DNA of 64,000 bases from Rhizopus arrhizus (lineage: Eukaryota > Mucoromycota > Mucoromycetes > Mucorales > Rhizopodaceae): assembly GCA_024220505.1 (NCBI GenBank), contig JAKZZE010000025.1:372001-436000 (forward strand), written 5' to 3'. The notes below the pieces were generated by a model. That model saw nothing but the letters and a program-made list of their open reading frames with translations, made no database searches and was not told where the DNA came from. Positions 9,901-19,638 of this stretch are shown here, in pieces. Made by a program: the position numbers and the translations under genes. Numbering within the stretch: position 1 is the first letter of the stretch; each line of letters opens with the position of its first letter.

Positions 9901-11074
9901 TTAGATCTAAAATTCTTTTATACCAAGGGAGGGAAGTTGAAGGGCCGGGTTTTACCATATCTTCCGTCCTCACTACGGCAACGTCCGTATTGCAGGTCGT
10001 TCCTACTCCAATACTTGTTGCCTCCGTTCGGACTCCAGATATGGTATTGTTTTCCGAAAGATTATTGACCATAGAATTCCCAATTGCAGTACTGATCCTG
10101 TCTGTGTGATTTGGTTTATAATAGTATTTCTCAAACGTATTGCTATTCAAACTCCAGTTGGCATGTTTTTTCACGTCGTCTATCTTGAAACCAAGTTGAA
10201 CCGCTTTAGTACTTGCTGCTGAGCGAATTGAATGGGGTTGGTACTTTGTTGTATCAATTCCTGCTTGCGACATGTTGTTTTTTATCCAGCCTGTAACCGT
10301 ATTTGGACTAACACAGGAGGTCGGTTTTTGTTCATTGATGTAAGCCAAAAATAACGTTTGGTTCTCTGGTAATTTCCCTCGATAGCCTTCTGTTTTTTGT
10401 ATAAAAAGATATAAGGTTGTAACCGGACACAAGTCAGAAGTATCGATAGTTCCTAGCGAGGTTGTTTTCTGTTGAGCTTCTTTTGGCAATCGACAGATTA
10501 AGGTTACCCCTTGAATCCTGCCATTTTCTGTTTGGAACAAGACATCTCTATGCTGGAGTCTACTGATGTCCGATTTTGGTCTCCACATGGTGAAAATTGA
10601 GAGTAATAATACTGTCTTGTATTGTAGTTCCATAATTGTTAACCGGTCATTGTACGCATATTTAGCCTTGATAAACTTCAGCAAAATATCTAAGTCCCAT
10701 ATTTCTATTTCCTCTCTTGTTGGAATCTGCACTCGCTGTTTTTTGTGAGCTGTGAAAAAATCTTGGATAAGATGGTGTTGACCGATACTTGGTTTTGAGG
10801 GGTAGACTACATTAAACACAGATGCTATTGATGATCGTATTCCGTTTAAATGAGACGTAGAATAATGGCGATTTTGTACCAAGTATTTTAGAACATTTTT
10901 TGGTGCGTATTCCAAATAGTTGATTGTTGGTGATTGTTGACTGCACCAATTGGCCCACCTTTCCCAATTTCTATTATAATTGTTGATTGTCTCTTTTCGA
11001 TGTTTGTGTTGAAGGTGATTAATGGTGGTTAGATCCAGGTTTTGTTTTTCCATGGATTGTCTGATAATTTCCAT
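9896..11074 (-). CDS. DIRS-A tyrosine recombinase
   Basis: About 392 residues from the ATG at 11072-11074. An N-terminal SAM-like core-binding domain (Y-N-R-N-W-E-R-W-A-N-W-C) is followed by the catalytic domain: Arg in F-T-M-W-R-P-K-S-D-I, the H-S-I-R-S-A-A-S box, W in H-A-N-W-S-L-N-S and the nucleophile in F-E-K-Y-Y-Y-K. It joins circular element DNA to the target. The reading frame stays open upstream to 13795, right through the RT and gag genes, so the true start is uncertain; the chosen ATG precedes the first recognisable recombinase sequence. The 3' end abuts the T tract. Confidence 0.85.
9951..10023 (-). repeat. DIRS-A internal complementary region
   Basis: Two blocks joined at about 9989/9990. 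One ends in GGCAACGTCCGTA and should complement the element's 3' terminus. The other is TTGCAGGTCGTTCCTACTCC and onward, identical to the 5' terminus found at 9679 and inverted at 13969. In DIRS elements this region spans the circle junction and restores the ends during replication. Here it predicts a terminus (TACGGACG...) that is absent from the left end. Confidence 0.75.
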
Positions 11075-12981
11075 GCGGCTAGCCGCCAAGTTTTTGAGAT
11101 TTGGAATATCAGTGGTTTTCTCTTTGTCATCTTCAAAATCATTGGGTACCAATATTGTGTTGGCCAGAATGGAGTCACCAATATCGCTTCCTTCACCTTC
11201 TGCTTCTTGAACATTCTCAGTACTTGAGGAACTAATTTCCATGGTGGATGTAGATACAACCCTGTTTTCGGCCATTGTTGTTTGAAAGCATCTATTTGCA
11301 TTGCTGCTGGGTCCGGCCTGATACTCCAGTACTTCGGCAGAAGATGATTGTGGTGAGCTGCGAATGCATCGATCATCAATGGACCCCACTTGCGTTGAAT
11401 TTGATTGAATATGGACCTTGGCAATGTCCATTCGTATAGCGGTTTTTGCATTCTGCTTAATTGATCTGCTCTGATGTTGTTGATCCCCGGGATATGGACA
11501 CATTGTAATCGTATTTTGAACTGGTTGAGAATTGTATGAATTTTCAGAGCTAAATCCTGCAAAGTCGGAGATGCTGTTCCTCCTGCCTTCATCACGTATT
11601 TGATTGCCGTCGTGTTGTCCGAAAATATCCTTATGGGATTGTTTTGATATTTTTCTGCGTGAAGTTGCAGGGCTATCAATACTGTCTGTAGTTCTCTTAC
11701 GTTTATTGACGTTGATTTCTCTTCTTGGGTCCAAAACCCGTAGGTCTCTGTTTCGACGCTGCTTATTCCGTACCCACTGTCGGATGCGTCCACGTATATA
11801 TCCACTGCTGGCGGTGAACTGAAGTCTTCTTTGTGGATTGGTAATCCATTGTTGGTTCCTGAAAATTCTTCCCACCATTCCAGATCTTCTAAGCTTCTTC
11901 TTGTTAGGTGACACGGACCTTCCCAATTTTGATGTTGGATGTGAAGACTCCGTGCTAAATCTCTTTGAAGAAAACGGAGGTGGAGTAGAGCTTCGTCTAT
12001 TGCAGGTATGACTGCAGTCATCTTTCCTATAAGACTCGCAATCCATCGACATGAGAAGGTCGTGGTTGATTTCTTCACTTGTCTTATTCGACTTATTATT
12101 TTCTTCAATTTTTGTTGAGGTAGTTCGATTGTCATCGTTGAAGTGTTGAATTGAAAACCTAAGAATTCTTGGAGTCTTTGTGGTTGTAGGTTGCTTTTCT
12201 TGTAGTTGATAAGAAAACCTAGGTTCTTCAGATGTTCTAAGGTTTCCGCGACATTCGTATTCATCTCCTTCTTTGATTTCGCCACTAAACATATGTCGTC
12301 TAAGTAGTAAACCAATCTGATTCCTTTCTTTCTCAATGGTTCTACCGCATAACGCATTAGTTTGGAAAATATCCGGGGAGCTACACTTAGACCAAATGCA
12401 AGGGATTTGTATTGGTATACCGTATCTTGGTGTAGGAAGGTAAGAAAAGGTCTGGATTGGTGGTGTAGTGGAACAACTACATATGCGTCTTTCAAGTCTA
12501 TTTTGCATATCAAATCGTCCTTCTCCAATACTGATCTCAATGCTGGTATTCCTTCCATCTTGAAATGGTGGCATTGTACAAATTTGTTCAATGGTCTGCA
12601 GTCTAGGATAGGTCGTCTTTTGGTTTCCTCCTGGATTGTGAAGAAGTTTGACAGATATTCTTTGCTCTGAGAAGGTGATCTCTCTATTATCCCTGCTGCT
12701 AAGAATTTTGTCACTGCTTGGTCCACTGCCAATCGGTCTTCCAATGACTTGGGTTTCATGGGGTGATATCTCCATGATCGTGGGGTAGAATTCCACTGAA
12801 TTTTGTATCCCTCTTGAATTACCGCCAATGGCCAGGGGTGGTTGATATGGGATTTCCAATACTGGCTGAATGATTGGAGTCGACCCCCTGGTAATATCCC
12901 ATCTTCCGGTATTTCGTAGTGGCGGTTTTGAGGTACCTGGAATTTTCCCGTAGAAGATGGGGGAGCTACTCTCTTGCTCAT
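11029..12981 (-). CDS. DIRS-A reverse transcriptase / RNase H / DAM-like methyltransferase
   Basis: 650 residues. The RT domain (about 90-290) shows R-P-I-L-D-C-R-P-L-N-K-F, K-I-D-L-K-D-A-Y, the A-F-G-L-S-V-A-P-R-I-F box and catalytic Y-L-D-D (YYLDDICLVAK). RNase H follows: I-Y-V-D-A-S-D-S-G-Y-G with later N-V-R-E-L-Q and F-S-D-N-T-T-A. The C-terminal part resembles the N6-adenine methyltransferase-like domain of DIRS elements (D-A-F-A-A...H-P-P-W), with H in place of the usual first D/N of the DPPW box. Expected to make element cDNA. It starts on the ATG overlapping the gag stop, and its 3' end overlaps the recombinase ORF. Confidence 0.9.
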   Translation of the reverse strand: MSKRVAPPSSTGKFQVPQNRHYEIPEDGILPGGRLQSFSQYWKSHINHPWPLAVIQEGYKIQWNSTPRSWRYHPMKPKSLEDRLAVDQAVTKFLAAGIIERSPSQSKEYLSNFFTIQEETKRRPILDCRPLNKFVQCHHFKMEGIPALRSVLEKDDLICKIDLKDAYVVVPLHHQSRPFLTFLHQDTVYQYKSLAFGLSVAPRIFSKLMRYAVEPLRKKGIRLVYYLDDICLVAKSKKEMNTNVAETLEHLKNLGFLINYKKSNLQPQRLQEFLGFQFNTSTMTIELPQQKLKKIISRIRQVKKSTTTFSCRWIASLIGKMTAVIPAIDEALLHLRFLQRDLARSLHIQHQNWEGPCHLTRRSLEDLEWWEEFSGTNNGLPIHKEDFSSPPAVDIYVDASDSGYGISSVETETYGFWTQEEKSTSINVRELQTVLIALQLHAEKYQNNPIRIFSDNTTAIKYVMKAGGTASPTLQDLALKIHTILNQFKIRLQCVHIPGINNIRADQLSRMQKPLYEWTLPRSIFNQIQRKWGPLMIDAFAAHHNHLLPKYWSIRPDPAAMQIDAFKQQWPKTGLYLHPPWKLVPQVLRMFKKQKVKEAILVTPFWPTQYWYPMILKMTKRKPLIFQISKTWRLAAWKLSDNPWKNKTWI

Positions 12982-13799
12982 TGTTGTTGAGGTGGTTGCG
13001 AGGGCGGTCGTTGTTGGGTGTTGGCGTTCGGTTGGAACTGGGTGGTGTTGCCTCTCCCAAAAAAAGATCGTTTGCCTTGGAGTTGTCTAAAGTTACCTCT
13101 TGATTGTCCCCTAAAGTTGAAGTTACCTCCTCTAGAATTAAATCCTCCTCGATTATAGTTGTTGGTTCCTCGAGCATTGCCTCTGAGAAGGGATTGTTCG
13201 AAGCGTGCTTTGTGAACCTGTTCGACAATTTCGGGAGAGAATGCCAATGTTTTATCGGTTTCTTCTTCTTCTCCGAGATGTCTGACACTGGCTGGGAGGT
13301 GTAAGGCTTTTGTTGCAATTTCCTTTGCTTCTTGATCAATGAATTTTGCATTCGCATATGTAAAAATTGCCAATCGTCTAGCTTTCTCCAATACATTTGC
13401 GAAGATACTGTCTTCGGTACCAATGAGGCTTTGGAGTTCTTCAAAGATCTCTGTTGCAGCTGCTCCGGCTGTTCTAAGTTTGTCAGAATGTTTGTAGTGA
13501 CTGGAGATAACTTGGTAGCTGTCAAGATTTTCTCGCTTGAGATCGGCATGGAAACATTTATTGATTGTTTCTGCGGACGTCCATTGGGTCTTTTGGTATT
13601 TGGGTAGGGACCTTTGGTACTTCTTGAACCGTTGATGGAAGTCAGTCTTGGAAGTGTTGTCCAAGTCCTCGAGAATTTCTTCTGGGATTTCGAACTCTCT
13701 TTCATAGGCTTCATCTTCGATTCGGGCTCTTTGCTTAAATTCTCTATAGAGTTGTTCTTTTTGCTCTTCAGAGAGTTGGATGTTATTGTTATCATTCAT
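12978..13799 (-). CDS. DIRS-A gag-like protein
   Basis: 273 residues. The N-terminal two thirds are charged and helical (L-S-E-E-Q-K-E-Q-L-Y-R-E-F-K). The C terminus is a Gly/Arg/Asn/Phe-rich region (G-G-F-N-S-R-G-G-N-F-N-F-R-G) ending in P-S-Q-P-P-Q-Q-Q, typical of nucleic-acid-binding gag tails without a zinc knuckle. The start is ATG at 13797-13799. The stop TGA overlaps the RT start as ATGA (12978-12981), the same coupling as in the neighbouring LINE. Confidence 0.8.
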   Translation of the reverse strand: MNDNNNIQLSEEQKEQLYREFKQRARIEDEAYEREFEIPEEILEDLDNTSKTDFHQRFKKYQRSLPKYQKTQWTSAETINKCFHADLKRENLDSYQVISSHYKHSDKLRTAGAAATEIFEELQSLIGTEDSIFANVLEKARRLAIFTYANAKFIDQEAKEIATKALHLPASVRHLGEEEETDKTLAFSPEIVEQVHKARFEQSLLRGNARGTNNYNRGGFNSRGGNFNFRGQSRGNFRQLQGKRSFFGRGNTTQFQPNANTQQRPPSQPPQQQ

Positions 13800-13825
13800 G
13801 ATTTTGTACCACGGTGCGCGGCTTA

Positions 13826-14706
13826 GAAAGTTATAAAGAAGACATAGTATACATTTTAGTTTATTATATAAGAAAATTTTTCAAATAAAAAAGCGCGGCT
13901 CGGAGAGTCCTTTACCATATCTTCCGTCCTCACTACGGCAACAAGTATTGGAGTAGGAACGACCTGCAATCTTCTTTTGTAAACATCTGAAATTGAAATA
14001 GAAATCGTCCAAAAAAAAAAGGTGATCCGAAATTTTTTTGAATACGTCCGAAAACCAAGTAAAAATACTGTAAGTGGCCAATTGAGGATCAACACCATAT
14101 TCCTAGGAATGTATGGTACAGACTTCTTCATAAGAAATTATCCACTCGAGCCAATTTGCATAGAATCATCCCAGCAAAGGTAGATGACGACTACTGCCAA
14201 TTGTGCAAGCTACCAGAAACAGAGCAGCATATGCTCTTTACTTGTATTCAAAAACAAGACTTGTGGAACGCAGCCTTCAAGAAATACTTGTCAAATCCTA
14301 AAGGTCCCAGTTGCAGCTCAATATTCGAGGACCTATCTACACTTAGATTATCCAAGTATTACATCTTACACTATCATGACAAGTTTACAATCTATGATTT
14401 TTTTGCTACAGTCATTCGATTCATTTGGACAGCCCACTGGCAACAATTCTTTGAACAGACTCCTGTCTTGGATGAGATTGTCATCAATCAAATCCAGAAA
14501 GAGCTATTGAAACTATCTGCTTACAATTCTCTATGCTAATTTCTTTTGTATTTTCGCGACAAGTCACTGTTTAATACACTTGTATCGCTCTTAACCCTTA
14601 TACTCTTTGATGAGTTTTAATAAATGTTTTTTTTTTTTTTGTAGGGTAAAATTTATTGAAGAATAAACTAAACAAATTTATAGTCCGAAAGCTGTCAAGA
14701 TGGCAG
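13826..14706. repeat. Right arm of 0.88-kb inverted repeat flanking the DIRS
   Basis: Mirror of 8947-9822. Reading outwards it has the DIRS terminal repeat (to 13969), a spacer (13970-14065), the LINE-B 3' fragment (to about 14626), a T tract and the 65-base LINE 3' end, then joins the right TIR. It lacks the 5.2 kb of LINE body that sits at the equivalent place on the left. Confidence 0.9.
14066..14539 (+). pseudogene. LINE-B ORF2 C-terminal fragment, right copy
   Basis: Encodes the same residues as 9109-9582 from the opposite strand, as part of the mirrored arm. Truncated at the 5' side at a TACTGTAAGTGG junction, so it cannot encode a working replicase. Identity over 127 codons with the left copy shows that the arms were duplicated or homogenised recently. 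Confidence 0.8.
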
Positions 14707-14707
14707 C

Positions 14708-14734
14708 GTTTTAATAAATATTAAAATTTTCATC

Positions 14735-14765
<31 letters not shown>

Positions 14766-14834
14766 CAATTGAGGATCAAAAAAGTGACCAAGTGAAGTTC
14801 AGAAAAGTGACCAATTGACGGCGGAAATACAGTA
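14708..14834. repeat. Right TIR of composite element
   Basis: Inverted counterpart of 3546-3732. Reading inwards on the minus strand it has the same 32-base terminus, then only two GGTCAC iterons, GATCCTCAATTG, a longer T tract (about 28) and the same 30-base inner part. The shorter iteron array fits slippage or unequal recombination between repeats. Confidence 0.8.
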
Positions 14835-15078
14835 CCTGTTAAATTTCACGTGTTCATCTTTAGCTAAATATACCCACAACTCTTCTGTAATCCTTTGATT
14901 GAACAAAAGATTGAAACGGAGTGCACCAATTTTGTTTGGTAATCTGTTTTTCCTCTTTAGCGGAGGAAAATTTCCTCTTCAACCAATAAAATATCACGGT
15001 TAGAAGGGGATTGTACGGCAGAGAGAACAAACAACGAATGGGTAAATCATTAAGAAAAAAAAATGATTTTTTTTTATT

Positions 15079-16575
15079 TCAATTGCCTTTCGTAAAATCA
15101 TTTTCTGATGAAAGCATATTTAAAGCCTCCGGATGACCAATATGAGCTGCTCTTCTGAACCACTTGATGGAGTGTTCAGTAGATCGTGGGACACCAATCC
15201 CATTTTCAAAATAAATACCTAAACTGTAATAAGCATTGGCAGCAACTGATTTCAACTGAGCCCGTCTAGCTAAGAGAGCTGCCTTTCGTGCCCACACATA
15301 AGCTTCACGATCTGATTGTGGCAAGGTTTGTGTGTTGAGTGAACCAGTAAGATACCATCCTGAAAGAGCCAAAGCAGCTTCTGCATAGTTTTGCTTTGCG
15401 GCCAATTGATACCAATGGATTGACTTGGCTTCATCCTCGGTTACGTGTAACCCACATTCATAATACTCACCCAGTTTGAATTGGCTTGGTGCATACCCTA
15501 AATTAGCCGCCTTTTGCAACAATTCAATCGCATAATGAGGATCAGGGATCATGCTTGTTTCTTCACATTCCTTGGTGAGTTGAATGATGGCCAATGCGTG
15601 CAGCGCTTCGGGCATAGCCACCTCTTGATTCACACGAACAGTCTCTCCTTGAGCAGCAGCTCGTTGAAGCCAAATAATAGCTTCCCGTTTTGCTACTGGG
15701 TGTCCGCAGTAACCTCGCATCAGGATCACGCCGAGTTTATACATACTAGGGACGTGCAACAGGTGGGCAGCCTTCTTGTAAAACATGATGGCACGAGCTC
15801 CATCTTTGACTGTACCCAAACCGAGTTCATAACAGACACCCGCGCGATAGGAGGCCTCTGGGTGTCCCTGTTTGGACGCTTGCAAATACCAACCAAAGGC
15901 CTGTGCATGATCTACAGACCAACCAAGAGCACCCATACCATAACAGTTACCCAGTAAGAATTGTGCCTCTGGGTCTCCTGATACTTGCCCCGAGGTTGCC
16001 AGTTGCTTCAGTAAGTTTCTGGCCTCTGTCACCATTAGCTGTCCCAAAGTTCGATTGCTATTGTTCTGTCTTAAACTAGACATGATGCTATCCAATAATA
16101 AATGTCGTGCTGGAAAATTCGTGTCTTGAGCTAAAATGTTATTGTCGGGATCTACCTTGGATGCGCTCTCCATCAAATGTAAGCATAATGCCAAGAGAGA
16201 CTTTGCATTACCTTCTGCTCTTTCCTTTTCACAAAGCATATGGACCTGTTCAATAGTTTCGGGCACAGGCCACATTTGCTCATTGTTGGCAGCGGCTGCT
16301 GCAGGCGGAATCAGATTGGGTTCATAGATACTTTTATCTGACTCTGTGATTGGTTCCAAATGGTCATTACTACTGCTATTACTACTCCCTGCTTCTTGTT
16401 TTATGGATTCATTGCTAGACAGAGTTCTGACACCAATCTTAGGTGAAGGAATCACTTTAATTACCGATTTCTTGATGACGCTATCATCATTTCCCTTTAG
16501 TAAAGAATCATTGGTTTCCTCAATTCCATGGGCTTGTAATTGCGGCCATTGTGTTTGAAAACCTATGTTTGACAT
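15079..16575 (-). CDS. Sel1-repeat protein, Skt5/Chs4-like
   Basis: 498 residues, a single exon. The N-terminal 110 residues are low-complexity and Ser-rich. From about 105 to 490 there are repeated Sel1 (TPR-like) units: A-Q-F-L-L-G-N-C-Y-G-M-G, A-S-Y-R-A-G-V-C-Y-E-L-G, S-Q-F-K-L-G-E-Y-Y-E-C-G and Y-S-L-G-I-Y-F-E-N-G-I-G-V-P. The arrangement (disordered N terminus, a helical lead-in, then seven or so Sel1 units) is that of fungal Skt5/Chs4 activators of chitin synthase, which work at the plasma membrane. No C-terminal CaaX box is visible (it ends F-T-K-G-N). Other Sel1 adaptors remain possible. It lies just right of the composite element, which ends 244 bases away. Confidence 0.75.
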   Translation of the reverse strand: MSNIGFQTQWPQLQAHGIEETNDSLLKGNDDSVIKKSVIKVIPSPKIGVRTLSSNESIKQEAGSSNSSSNDHLEPITESDKSIYEPNLIPPAAAAANNEQMWPVPETIEQVHMLCEKERAEGNAKSLLALCLHLMESASKVDPDNNILAQDTNFPARHLLLDSIMSSLRQNNSNRTLGQLMVTEARNLLKQLATSGQVSGDPEAQFLLGNCYGMGALGWSVDHAQAFGWYLQASKQGHPEASYRAGVCYELGLGTVKDGARAIMFYKKAAHLLHVPSMYKLGVILMRGYCGHPVAKREAIIWLQRAAAQGETVRVNQEVAMPEALHALAIIQLTKECEETSMIPDPHYAIELLQKAANLGYAPSQFKLGEYYECGLHVTEDEAKSIHWYQLAAKQNYAEAALALSGWYLTGSLNTQTLPQSDREAYVWARKAALLARRAQLKSVAANAYYSLGIYFENGIGVPRSTEHSIKWFRRAAHIGHPEALNMLSSENDFTKGN

Positions 16576-16711
16576 TGAAATCTTTTAGGTAAAAAAATAA
16601 AAAAGAAAAAAAAGAAAAAAAGAGAAACAAACATGATAAGAAAGACAAGAAAAATCAAAAAGGGAATGGATTAAAAATTCTTTATTTGAAAAGTCTCCGT
16701 TTTGTTTTAAT

Positions 16712-19638
16712 CTAATTTTCATCGTCTTCTTTCCAATCTTTTGAAACACTTATTTTTGCATCTTTGATCGCTTCATCATATTGTTCGATCGATTTTTGAA
16801 GAGAACTTAGTTTAGTTAATAAATAATGAATGCGTTCTTGGATCTCTCGAGGCGGTTTGTTGGGTTGATTGATATTAGAGAGCTTCTCAATTGTATTTTC
16901 TAATTTCGAGATGCTTTCCTCGGCTTGCTTTTTAAGCGACATATTGGACTCAATTTCCAAGGAAGAAGCAAACACAGTGTCCGACAAAAGTCGACGAAAG
17001 ACTGTATAATGAATAGGCTTACCAGGCTTGATAGAATTAGGTCGACCTAAGTAAAACCTTTGGTTAGCTTGCTAATTTGCCTTTTTTAAAGATCACTACC
17101 ATCTTTGTGCACTACAGAGATTAATTCTGCTCTTTCCATTGCTCTTAAGGGTGTATCATCTCCATTAAATACATTTTGCCACTTTAGTTCATCATAGTTT
17201 ATCTAAAATGCAAATGTTATTTTTTGTATAAAAGGTGAAAAGAGAGCTTACGCTTGATTTTTCAGCTAAAAGCTTTACTATAGCCCAGAATTGAATAGGT
17301 GTCCATTCAAGCTGATGATTCTCACTAGATGAATCACCAAATCCATATTTACGAATTTCAATTAAATTACGTGTAATAATATCCTCAAAAGCAGCTGTAA
17401 AGAAATAAGTAAAAACAAAGTTCTTTATATTTTTTTTTTTTCTATTTTACTTTGAGCGTCTATATTCATCTTCATTTTCTGCACAAGTACTTCTAGTTCT
17501 GTCAATCTTCCTCCTAACGCAGATATAGTCTCCGGAAGCTTGGGATCATCTACTTCTTCTCCTAGCTGTTTCTTTATAAATGACATGGCTACCTCTGGCG
17601 GTGCATCAGAAAGTGTAATGTTAGAAAATGACTTTCCAGGAAGTGCTATAAAGGCAAAGTTGATAAATTTCCTTGATAAAGTTTTCTTTTTCTTTACCTT
17701 TTGCTAAAGCTTTCATGACACTGGCATTTGAGCTTATAAAAATAACATGGGCAATGCTGTTTTCAATCAAGAGAGCAGCCCATTCAGCCAATTGTTCCCA
17801 TAAGATGGCATTTTTAGATGTCTCACGATACATGTAATTATCAATGACTACCACAGGAATGCACTTTTGATCTAACTCGTCCTCATCTTCTTCCTTATTT
17901 TCCCTAACAGTGTCTGATTTTTTATTCAAGACCAAGTTTTTCACTTTTTTCCATCTTGTTTGCTGTTTTTTCTTTGTCTGTAAACGCGCATCTTTTTCAC
18001 TCGGTATTATATCACGCAAGGCAACGGCGACTGTTTCTAAAATGTCCTTCATTTTCGAATCAGGAGAACTGGCAAAATTAGCCTTTTGACCTGTGGTTGC
18101 TGCTACAACAGTATCCATTACACCACTTATGGAAGAAACCCATGTAAAAATGGGGAAATAACCAGCTTCTTTAGCTAAAGTCTTGGTCATTTCGGATTGA
18201 TTTCTTGCGCTGCCAATTTTTTCGCAGTCAATGATGACTGTGTGCCTGTAATATTTTCAGTGTTAAAAAAATCGAATTCCACTCTTTGTATCTTACCTTT
18301 TGTCATGAATGGCTGCTTTTACTAAAGCTGATTTTCCACTTCCTTTATTTCCAGTGACCACAATGAATGTTTCTATTGCAAATTGTAAGTATAAAAATAT
18401 GTGTGCATGGGTATTTGTATTCTACCTGGTGATTCAGCCAGCCATGCCCTTAGTTTTTCAGTATGTTCAAAATCATCAGCCCAGGATGATGACTGTGCTG
18501 ATTGTTGGATGCTATCAGGCTGAATCAAACGATCCCAAGTCTCTTTTCGCAACCAACGGTAAAATGCATACTCTTGAGGATTGAATCGCTGAGTGACTTT
18601 GGATGTCACGAAAAAGATACGAATAGGGTCAAAAACAGCGTAAGTGATACCTGCAAAAATGGCAGCCAGCAGAGGTATAGTAATACGGGGGTGGCTTACC
18701 AACCAATCTTTAACTACATTTGTACGCTTCAAATAATATTAGCATTCCCCTCGCATAATAAAAGATATTAAAGTTACCATCTGTCTTTCATATACAATAT
18801 TAAGCCGAGTATTATCAACGCTGTATCCATGAAGACAATTCCGAGCACTTGTTGCAAATCGAATTCGTGTAAATTGTACAATTGCATACCTTGCAGGATC
18901 CTTACCTGTATTGGGATTAGGATAAAGTGAGATATCAAAAATGTTGCCGTAGGGTCTCAAAAGGTGATAAAGTGATTCGACATTGACTGGCTTTTCACCT
19001 TGAAACTCAATACGCAAACGAGGGGTTGGGTAATGGGCCAAGATATCTTCTAAAAATGGCTGACCCTTGACCAAGAAGGCTCTGACTTGTCTGAAATTAA
19101 AGGGTGCCACAATGCGTTCTTTTTTAACATGGTCTTGGATCTTTTTGACAATGTCTTCAGCTACTTCGAGTTTGGCTGTGTCTGTGCTTTTATAGGAAAA
19201 ATGAACAATAGCTCCACCATCCTTGGTTCTTTAATAAAGAGTTACTGGCATGACAAAATTTTGTAATAATACTCAAGTATATACCTAGCAAGGATCTGTT
19301 TGACAGTAAAGTCATGAGGTAATTCATTTGAAGGGATGGTTTGATGTACTTTAGATTCCAGAAACCTTTTAGAATTCTTAAAGACAAGCTGCCTAATGTC
19401 CCAAACACTCAGTCTCAATGGAAACACGTTGTCCAAATAGATTTGTGCTGTTTGTTCTGACACAATTGTCTTTGTAAGTGGCTGCTTTATATATATGGAT
19501 TAGAGAGAGCGATTAGGTAGTAGGTAACATTACGTTTGGTGTGGGTAAGCTTTCTGCATAGCGTGATATTCTTGTAGTTTGAATAGAGCGATACTTGTAA
19601 TATCGAGGTTTTGAATGGTATCTTGCTCTGCAAAGCAT
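16712..19638 (-). CDS. YME2: Mitochondrial escape protein 2 (Yme2/RNA12 family)
   Basis: About ten exons. The first (19534-19638) starts with the basic leader M-L-C-R-A-R-Y-H-S-K-P-R-Y-Y-K-Y-R, a mitochondrial presequence. An RRM follows (about 18780-19229): the L-R-I-E-F-Q-G-E-K-P segment, then Y-A-I-V-Q-F. Next come a transmembrane helix (I-T-I-P-L-L-A-A-I-F-A-G-I-T-Y-A) and a P-loop ATPase region with G-N-K-G-S-G-K-S split by introns, then the RNA12-type region (V-V-V-I-D-N-Y-M). The C-terminal exon (16712 to about 17047) is a coiled coil ending W-K-E-D-D-E-N. Yme2 is an inner-membrane protein that affects mitochondrial nucleoid structure and mtDNA escape. The domain order matches the family. 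It is divergently transcribed from SFC1 across 187 bases. Confidence 0.85.

Larger units (their letters stand above)
9679..13969 (-). mobile_element. DIRS-type tyrosine-recombinase retrotransposon (DIRS-A)
   Basis: A 4.3-kb element with the full DIRS set in order gag, RT-RNaseH-methyltransferase, tyrosine recombinase, all on the minus strand. Inverted terminal repeats are 9679-9822 and 13826-13969. An internal complementary region lies at 9951-10023, next to a T tract of about 53 (9845-9897). DIRS elements replicate through a circle and integrate with a tyrosine recombinase, without target duplication. All three ORFs are open. The left terminus is unusual (see findings). Confidence 0.9.
3546..14834. 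mobile_element. 11.3-kb composite element with iteron-bearing TIRs
   Basis: The interval begins TACTGTATTTCCGCCGTCAA and ends with the exact reverse complement; the first 32 bases match without a mismatch. A TA dinucleotide lies at each outer edge (3546-3547, 14833-14834), compatible with a TA target duplication. From the left it holds the left TIR, a full-length plus-strand LINE, a 3' fragment of another LINE on the minus strand, a DIRS retrotransposon on the minus strand, a mirror copy of the LINE fragment, a 65-base LINE 3' end and the right TIR. No DDE transposase was found inside, so it is either a non-autonomous TIR transposon filled by nested retroelements or a unit mobilised in trans. 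Bounds are well supported by the TIRs; its nature as one mobile unit is inference. Confidence 0.65.

Noticed and set aside
11082..13795. N-terminal 900 residues of the 1299-codon minus-strand frame as a real protein domain
   Set aside because: The sequence is low-complexity, lacks any domain and lies over gag and RT whose motifs are clear. Only the recombinase part (9896-11074) is annotated; the openness itself is kept as a finding.
3546..14834. CRISPR-like reading of the GGTCAC repeats
   Set aside because: Units are short, irregular, confined to the TIRs and mirrored at both ends; they are transposon iterons, and the genome is eukaryotic.
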